NCBI GenBank assembly: GCA_023388515.1
Contig: JAEWGD010000014.1
Span: forward strand, 12,953-76,952
Direction: 5' to 3'
Length of the DNA stretch: 64,000 nucleotides
Source: Bacillota bacterium
Lineage (GTDB): Bacteria; Bacillota; Clostridia; Oscillospirales; Ruminococcaceae
The notes under the pieces are model-generated. The model did no database searches. It saw nothing but the letters and a program-made list of their open reading frames with translations, and was not told where the DNA came from. How positions within the stretch are numbered: the stretch's first letter is position 1; the number at the start of each line of letters is the position of its first letter. Positions 59,795-64,000 of this stretch are shown here, in pieces. Both the position numbers and the translations under genes were made by a program.

Positions 59795-61528
59795 ATGCTT
59801 AAACTTATAAGATTTTTAAAGAACTATAAGAAGGAAGTTATTTTGGGTCCATTATTCAAGTTATTTGAGGCAATATTTGAGATTATAGTTCCGTTGGTAA
59901 TGGCGAAGATAATTGATGTAGGGATAAGGAACAATGACAAGACTTATATATTTCAAATGTCTGGGGTTATAGTTTTGTTGGGGGTATGTGGTCTTGTGCT
60001 TGCGTTATTTGGTCAATATTATGCGGCAAGGTGTGGAATGGGGTTTGGAACGGAACTTCGCAGGGCGTTGTATAAGCATATAAACAGTTTATCCTATGCT
60101 GAGATAGATAAGTTTGGCACTTCGTCGCTGATAACAAGAATGATAAATGACACAACGACGACACAGACTGGTGTAAATATGGTTATAAGGCTTGCAGTTA
60201 GAGCTCCTTTTCTGGTTATAGGTTCAACGATAATGGCGATGATATTAGATTTAAAGCTTTCGGTTGTGTTTTTGGTTGCAGCACCGATTATTACGCTTGT
60301 TTTATATCTGATAATGAGTAGGTCAATTCGTATGTACAGGGGGATACAGAAAAAGCTTGATAGGGTATCGCTTTTAACAAGGGAAAATCTTGAGGGTGTA
60401 AGGGTAATACGAGCATTTTCAAAGCAGGATGAGGAGAAAGAGGAGTATAATAAGGCGAGTGAGGACGTATCAAGGAGTGCAATTATAGTAGGCAGAATTT
60501 CGTCAATACTAAACCCTGCGACATATGCTGTAATGAATTTAGCGATTGTAGCAGTGCTTTGGTTTGGAGGAATGAGAGTTGATACGGGGAGTTTGACTCA
60601 AGGGCAAATCATAGCTTTTGTTAACTATCTTACACAAATTTCATTCGCTTTAATTGCTTTGGCAAACCTAGTTATAATCTTTACCAAGGCTGAGGCATCG
60701 TCGAACAGAATTAATGAGGTTTTTGAAGTTAACTCTAATATAAGTGATGGTGCTTATGAGTTGGAGTATAAAGAAAATGTTCCTGTGGTTGAGTTTAGGA
60801 ATGTGAGCTTTTCGTATGGTGATGAGGGGGAATCAGCTATTGAGAGGATTTCATTTCAATTAAATCAAGGAGAGATACTGGGGATTATTGGTGGAACGGG
60901 AAGTGGAAAATCTACTATTGCAAACCTTGTCGGCCGTTTTTATGATGCAACACAGGGTGAGGTTGTGCTTTATGGGAGAAATGTCAAGGAATATAACCTG
61001 AAATCCCTACGCAAAACTATTGGAATTGTGCCACAGAAAGCAGTGCTGTTTTCGGGGACAATATTAGAAAATATGAGGTGGACAAAGGCTGATGCAACAG
61101 AATCTGAAGTCGTTGAGGCACTGAAAATAGCACAGGCATGGGAGTTTGTGGAGAAGTTGGAGGACGGAATATATTCGGAAATTTCACAGGGTGGTAAAAA
61201 CTTTTCCGGAGGGCAAAAGCAACGTATGACTATCGCAAGGGCTTTGGTTGGAACACCTCCTATCGTGATTTTAGACGATAGCATGAGTGCTTTGGACTAC
61301 GCAACAGACCTTGCGTTAAGAAAATCAATTAGCGAAAAATTAAGCGATACTACGTTGATTATGATTTCGCAACGCTCAACGTCTATAAAAAATGCTGATA
61401 AAATTATGGTTTTAGATGATGGTGAAATAGTCGGCATGGGAACACATGATGAGCTGTATAATTCATGTGAGATTTATAAGGAAATTTGCGATACACAGGG
61501 GGAGGCAGAAAATGAAAAAGGTTCTTAG
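59795..61528 (+). CDS. Heterodimeric ABC exporter, subunit 1 (degenerate-site ATPase)
   Basis: This 577-residue half-transporter has six N-terminal helices and an ATPase domain. Walker A is GGTGSGKST, the signature is NFSGGQKQRMTIARAL (intact), and Walker B ends VILDDSMSALD, where the catalytic Glu is Asp. It starts at ATG with AAGGAG upstream. The next gene overlaps it by 17 nt, and the two NBDs look complementary. The substrate is unknown; BmrCD/LmrCD-type multidrug or lipid exporters share this plan. It lies just after the tandem repeats. Confidence 0.93.
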   Translation: MLKLIRFLKNYKKEVILGPLFKLFEAIFEIIVPLVMAKIIDVGIRNNDKTYIFQMSGVIVLLGVCGLVLALFGQYYAARCGMGFGTELRRALYKHINSLSYAEIDKFGTSSLITRMINDTTTTQTGVNMVIRLAVRAPFLVIGSTIMAMILDLKLSVVFLVAAPIITLVLYLIMSRSIRMYRGIQKKLDRVSLLTRENLEGVRVIRAFSKQDEEKEEYNKASEDVSRSAIIVGRISSILNPATYAVMNLAIVAVLWFGGMRVDTGSLTQGQIIAFVNYLTQISFALIALANLVIIFTKAEASSNRINEVFEVNSNISDGAYELEYKENVPVVEFRNVSFSYGDEGESAIERISFQLNQGEILGIIGGTGSGKSTIANLVGRFYDATQGEVVLYGRNVKEYNLKSLRKTIGIVPQKAVLFSGTILENMRWTKADATESEVVEALKIAQAWEFVEKLEDGIYSEISQGGKNFSGGQKQRMTIARALVGTPPIVILDDSMSALDYATDLALRKSISEKLSDTTLIMISQRSTSIKNADKIMVLDDGEIVGMGTHDELYNSCEIYKEICDTQGEAENEKGS

Positions 61529-63239
61529 GCGTGTTTTGTCATACTCAAAGCCATATTCATTCTTTTTAATTCTAGCAATAATTAGTGCGTTAATTGGAAC
61601 TTTGCTCTCTCTTTTTACGCCAATTTTTATCGGAGATGCTGTTGATTTAATTGTGAGTAAGGGTAATGTTGACTTTACAGGACTAAAAAAAATAGCTACT
61701 ATTATCACAATTACCATACTAATCAGCATTATATTCCAGTGGATTATGGGTGTTTGTTCAAGCCATTTGGCATATAAAACAGTTAGAGATATTCGTTGTG
61801 AGCTGTTTGCAAAGCTTAATGAAGTTCCGTTAAAATACATTGATGGAAGTTCAAGAGGAGATTTAATAAGCAGAGCAGTTAACGATATTGAGATACTTTC
61901 TGATGGACTTGTGCAAATTTTTACACAGTTTTTCACGGGTGTTGTAGCCATATTAGGAACGTTAGGCTTTATGCTTACTATAAATGTTAACATCACTATT
62001 GTTGTTGTGTTGATAACTCCATTATCCTTGCTTGTAGCAGCGAAAATAACTAAGGCATCGCATACTGCATATAAAAAGCAGGCGGAATTAAGGGGCGATG
62101 CGGGCGGTTATATTGAGGAAATGATTGGTGGCCAAAAGGTTGTTAAGGCTTTTTCCTATGAAAACAGATCAGAGGAAAGCTTTGATAAAATTAACAAGGA
62201 CTTATGCGAAATAGGAATAAGGGCTACATTTTACAGCTCAACAACAAACCCAAGTACACGCTTTGTGAATGGGCTTATTTATGTTGCAGTTGGTTTGGCA
62301 GGTGCATTGGCAGTGATAAGTGGAAGGCTATCGGTTGGACAGCTTACAAGCTTTTTGGCATATTCAAATCAGTATACAAAGCCATTTAATGAAATATCTG
62401 GAGTGGTTGCTGAATTGCAAAATGCAATAGCTTCGGCAGAAAGAGTGTTCAGCGTTATTGATGAGCCGTCAGAACCGTCCGATAAGCATTTGCCTGAAAT
62501 AGTGGAATGTGATGGAAGTATGGAGTTGAAAAATGTTTCATTCTCTTATGTGCCTGAAGTAAAGCTTATCAAGAATTTCAACTTGAATGTAAAGGCTGGG
62601 CAGAGAGTTGCAATTGTAGGACCTACTGGTTGTGGAAAAACAACTGTGATAAATTTATTACTAAGGTTTTATGATATAAATAGTGGCGAAATAAAGCTAT
62701 CGGGTAAGAATATTAACGAGGTAACAAGGGATAGCTTGCGTTCTTCATATGGAATGGTTTTACAAGACACATGGCTTTTCTCTGGTACTATTGCAGAAAA
62801 TATTGCGTATGGTAGAGCCGATGCCACAAGAGAAGAAATAATCGAGGCAGCAAAGGCTGTTCATGCACATGGATTTATAAAAAGACTTCCTCATGGGTAT
62901 GATACCATAATTAACGAGGACGGTGGGAGCATTTCACAGGGGCAAAAACAGCTCATAAGCATAGCAAGAATAATGCTTACTAACCCTCCGATACTAATTC
63001 TTGATGAGGCAACAAGCAGCATTGATATCCGCACTGAACAGCGAATACAAAAGGCTTTTGAAAAGCTTATGAAGAATAAAACAAGCTTTATAATTGCTCA
63101 TAGGCTTTCAACTATACGAAATGCTGATGTGATACTTGTGATGAATAATGGGGATATTATCGAACAGGGAAGTCATGAGGAGCTTATAGCGAAGCATGGT
63201 TTTTACGCAAATCTTTATAATAGTCAGTTTTCGGCGTAA
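61512..63239 (+). CDS. Heterodimeric ABC exporter, subunit 2 (canonical-site ATPase)
   Basis: This 575-residue partner has six helices and an ATPase domain with Walker A GPTGCGKTT, Walker B LILDEATSSID with the catalytic Glu and switch His (IIAHRLST). Its signature is SISQGQKQLISIARIML, with SQGQ instead of SGGQ. Together with subunit 1 it forms one active and one degenerate ATP site. I use the ATG at 61512, which has GGGAGG 6 nt upstream, inside subunit 1. Confidence 0.93.
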   Translation: MKKVLRRVLSYSKPYSFFLILAIISALIGTLLSLFTPIFIGDAVDLIVSKGNVDFTGLKKIATIITITILISIIFQWIMGVCSSHLAYKTVRDIRCELFAKLNEVPLKYIDGSSRGDLISRAVNDIEILSDGLVQIFTQFFTGVVAILGTLGFMLTINVNITIVVVLITPLSLLVAAKITKASHTAYKKQAELRGDAGGYIEEMIGGQKVVKAFSYENRSEESFDKINKDLCEIGIRATFYSSTTNPSTRFVNGLIYVAVGLAGALAVISGRLSVGQLTSFLAYSNQYTKPFNEISGVVAELQNAIASAERVFSVIDEPSEPSDKHLPEIVECDGSMELKNVSFSYVPEVKLIKNFNLNVKAGQRVAIVGPTGCGKTTVINLLLRFYDINSGEIKLSGKNINEVTRDSLRSSYGMVLQDTWLFSGTIAENIAYGRADATREEIIEAAKAVHAHGFIKRLPHGYDTIINEDGGSISQGQKQLISIARIMLTNPPILILDEATSSIDIRTEQRIQKAFEKLMKNKTSFIIAHRLSTIRNADVILVMNNGDIIEQGSHEELIAKHGFYANLYNSQFSA

Positions 63240-63314
63240 AGAAAAAGTCGAATTTTCTAGCCTATATCTTTATGGCGAAAATTTCACTTATATTTTAAAT
63301 ATAGTTTTATACTA

Positions 63315-63512
63315 TCATTCATCTTGCGAAATAAATGCATTTTCAGATTCAATTTGAAATCGTTTTAAACTTGATATACATTGTTGAAGTTTAGCGATTT
63401 TTTCTTTTTCAATCCGTGCCTTTATCAGCATTTCAGAGAATTGCTCAAGCTGTTCTGTAACTTCGGATATCCCGTTTAAAAGCATAAAATAGAACTTTTT
63501 ATAGTTTGTCAT
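63315..63512 (-). CDS. Small coiled-coil-like protein of unknown function
   Basis: This 65-residue protein, MTNYKKFYFMLLNGISEVTEQLEQF..., is almost wholly helical with heptad-like spacing (KARIEKEKIAKLQQCISSLKRFQIES). AAGGAG lies 7 nt before the ATG. It is divergent from a small XRE regulator, with a palindrome between them, which favours a real gene in a regulatory pair. No family is recognised. Confidence 0.65.
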   Translation of the reverse strand: MTNYKKFYFMLLNGISEVTEQLEQFSEMLIKARIEKEKIAKLQQCISSLKRFQIESENAFISQDE

Positions 63513-63541
63513 AATGAACTCCTTTTTTTATTTCATAATCC

Positions 63542-63589
63542 TTATACTGCGTTTTGCAGTATAAGTCAATACAACAAGTTGCAGTATGC
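63542..63589. promoter_or_regulatory. Palindromic operator between divergent genes
   Basis: TTATACTGC-gtttt-GCAGTATAA (63542-63564) is a perfect 9-bp dyad, and a half-site TTGCAGTATGC follows at about 63579-63589. It lies between the 65-residue gene and the XRE gene and is a likely binding site for the XRE regulator. Confidence 0.6.
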
Positions 63590-63613
63590 TAAACTTGTGG
63601 TGAGGTGATTGTT

Positions 63614-63835
63614 ATGTATGAGAGAATACGAAATTTAAGGGAGGATGCAGACTTAACACAGAAAAAAATAAGTGCGGTTTTAAATTGCTCTCAGCAAGTT
63701 TATAGCAACTATGAACTTGGTCAAAGGGATATTCCAACGGATATTTTGAAAAAACTTGCACGATTTCATAATACAAGTATTGATTATTTGCTAGGGGAAA
63801 TCGACGTCAAAAAACCATATCCTAGAAATAAATAA
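63614..63835 (+). CDS. Small XRE-family transcriptional regulator
   Basis: This 73-residue protein is an almost bare helix-turn-helix: IRNLREDADLTQKKISAVLNCSQQVYSNYELGQRDIPTDILKKLARFHNTSIDYLLGE. The ATG at 63614 has GAGGTG 6 nt upstream; an in-frame GTG at 63605 overlaps it. It is divergent from the 65-residue gene, with the palindrome 63542-63564 between them. Such short regulators are common in mobile or phage-like modules, but no other mobile gene is complete here. Confidence 0.88.
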   Translation: MYERIRNLREDADLTQKKISAVLNCSQQVYSNYELGQRDIPTDILKKLARFHNTSIDYLLGEIDVKKPYPRNK

Positions 63836-63981
63836 GTCGGCATAGAGATATAATTGTATTATATTGCTTTTTTGGCAAGTTGTAAAATGAAATGACCAAA
63901 TAAAAATTAAAAATATCCCAGAGGAGAAACATCTGATATAATGTTAAGTGACCAAACGAAACATTAACGGAGGTTTCACCA

Positions 63982-64000
63982 ATGGGACAAATAAAGAATA
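63982..64000 (+). CDS. Start of an unidentified gene cut by the window edge
   Basis: ATG at 63982 begins MGQIKN..., with GGAGG 8 nt upstream and a promoter-like TATAAT near 63936. The gene runs off the window. Six residues are too few to name it. Confidence 0.55.

Overview
The window is AT-rich chromosomal DNA from a low-GC Gram-positive anaerobe. It is most likely a member of the class Clostridia, probably Oscillospirales and Ruminococcus-like. The evidence is rubrerythrin, a complete Rnf complex, NfnAB, SCIFF (ScfA) with its maturase, type-Z S14, a surface protein with one dockerin-type calcium loop, and strong GGAGG ribosome-binding sites throughout. No rRNA, tRNA, CRISPR array or complete insertion sequence was found. 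Species assignment is inference.

Layout. 1-780: two near-identical cassettes, each with a 29-residue hydrophobic peptide and a convergent antisense RNA (type I toxin-antitoxin architecture). A third, diverged and inverted cassette lies at 3331-3620. 782-3162: an orphan ABC ATPase, a GNAT acetyltransferase and rubrerythrin. 3694-5125: metK under a SAM-I riboswitch and terminator. 5598-10220: a lipoprotein of the GHL10 glycosidase-like family, nfnA-nfnB, yajC and a TIGR04086-type membrane protein, followed by scfA-scfB (10317-11943). 12003-16648: mscL, a VanY-type carboxypeptidase, a lipoprotein and an ABC-F ATPase. 16799-18649: a secreted InlB-repeat/dockerin-like protein behind two tandem c-di-GMP-I riboswitches, each with its own terminator. 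18759-20575: pyrG with a possible attenuator leader. 20752-22639: an ECF sigma factor with a likely anti-sigma partner. 22825-26866: an operon of an EAL phosphodiesterase with a degenerate GGDEF domain, a hemolysin III family protein and phosphofructokinase. 27119-29222: an OmpR-type two-component system. 29439-34540: rnfCDGEA, then a repeat, then rnfB. 34669-40601: an XRE regulator, histidine phosphatase, DUF975-like protein, RluA-type pseudouridine synthase, LuxS and a LysM-G5-M23 peptidase.

40725-56780 is one long translation/transcription cluster (S10-spc-alpha type). A leader with a terminator-like hairpin precedes rpsJ, and the cluster runs through secY, adk, map, a KOW protein, infA, rpmJ and rpoA to rplQ and a strong terminator. 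After it come a SpoIIQ-like M23 protein, a DUF4275-like protein, a membrane protein embedded in dispersed and tandem repeats, an asymmetric heterodimeric ABC exporter, a small divergent XRE module with a palindromic operator, and the first codons of a further gene at the right edge.

Genes that fit together: Rnf and NfnAB both handle reduced ferredoxin; MetK and LuxS belong to the methyl cycle; the EAL protein and tandem c-di-GMP riboswitches suggest c-di-GMP control of a surface protein; and a family of palindromic intergenic repeats occurs at five loci, once inside the rnf cluster. Several genes use TTG starts placed about 7-8 nt after a good SD, so first-ATG gene calls would be wrong for them.
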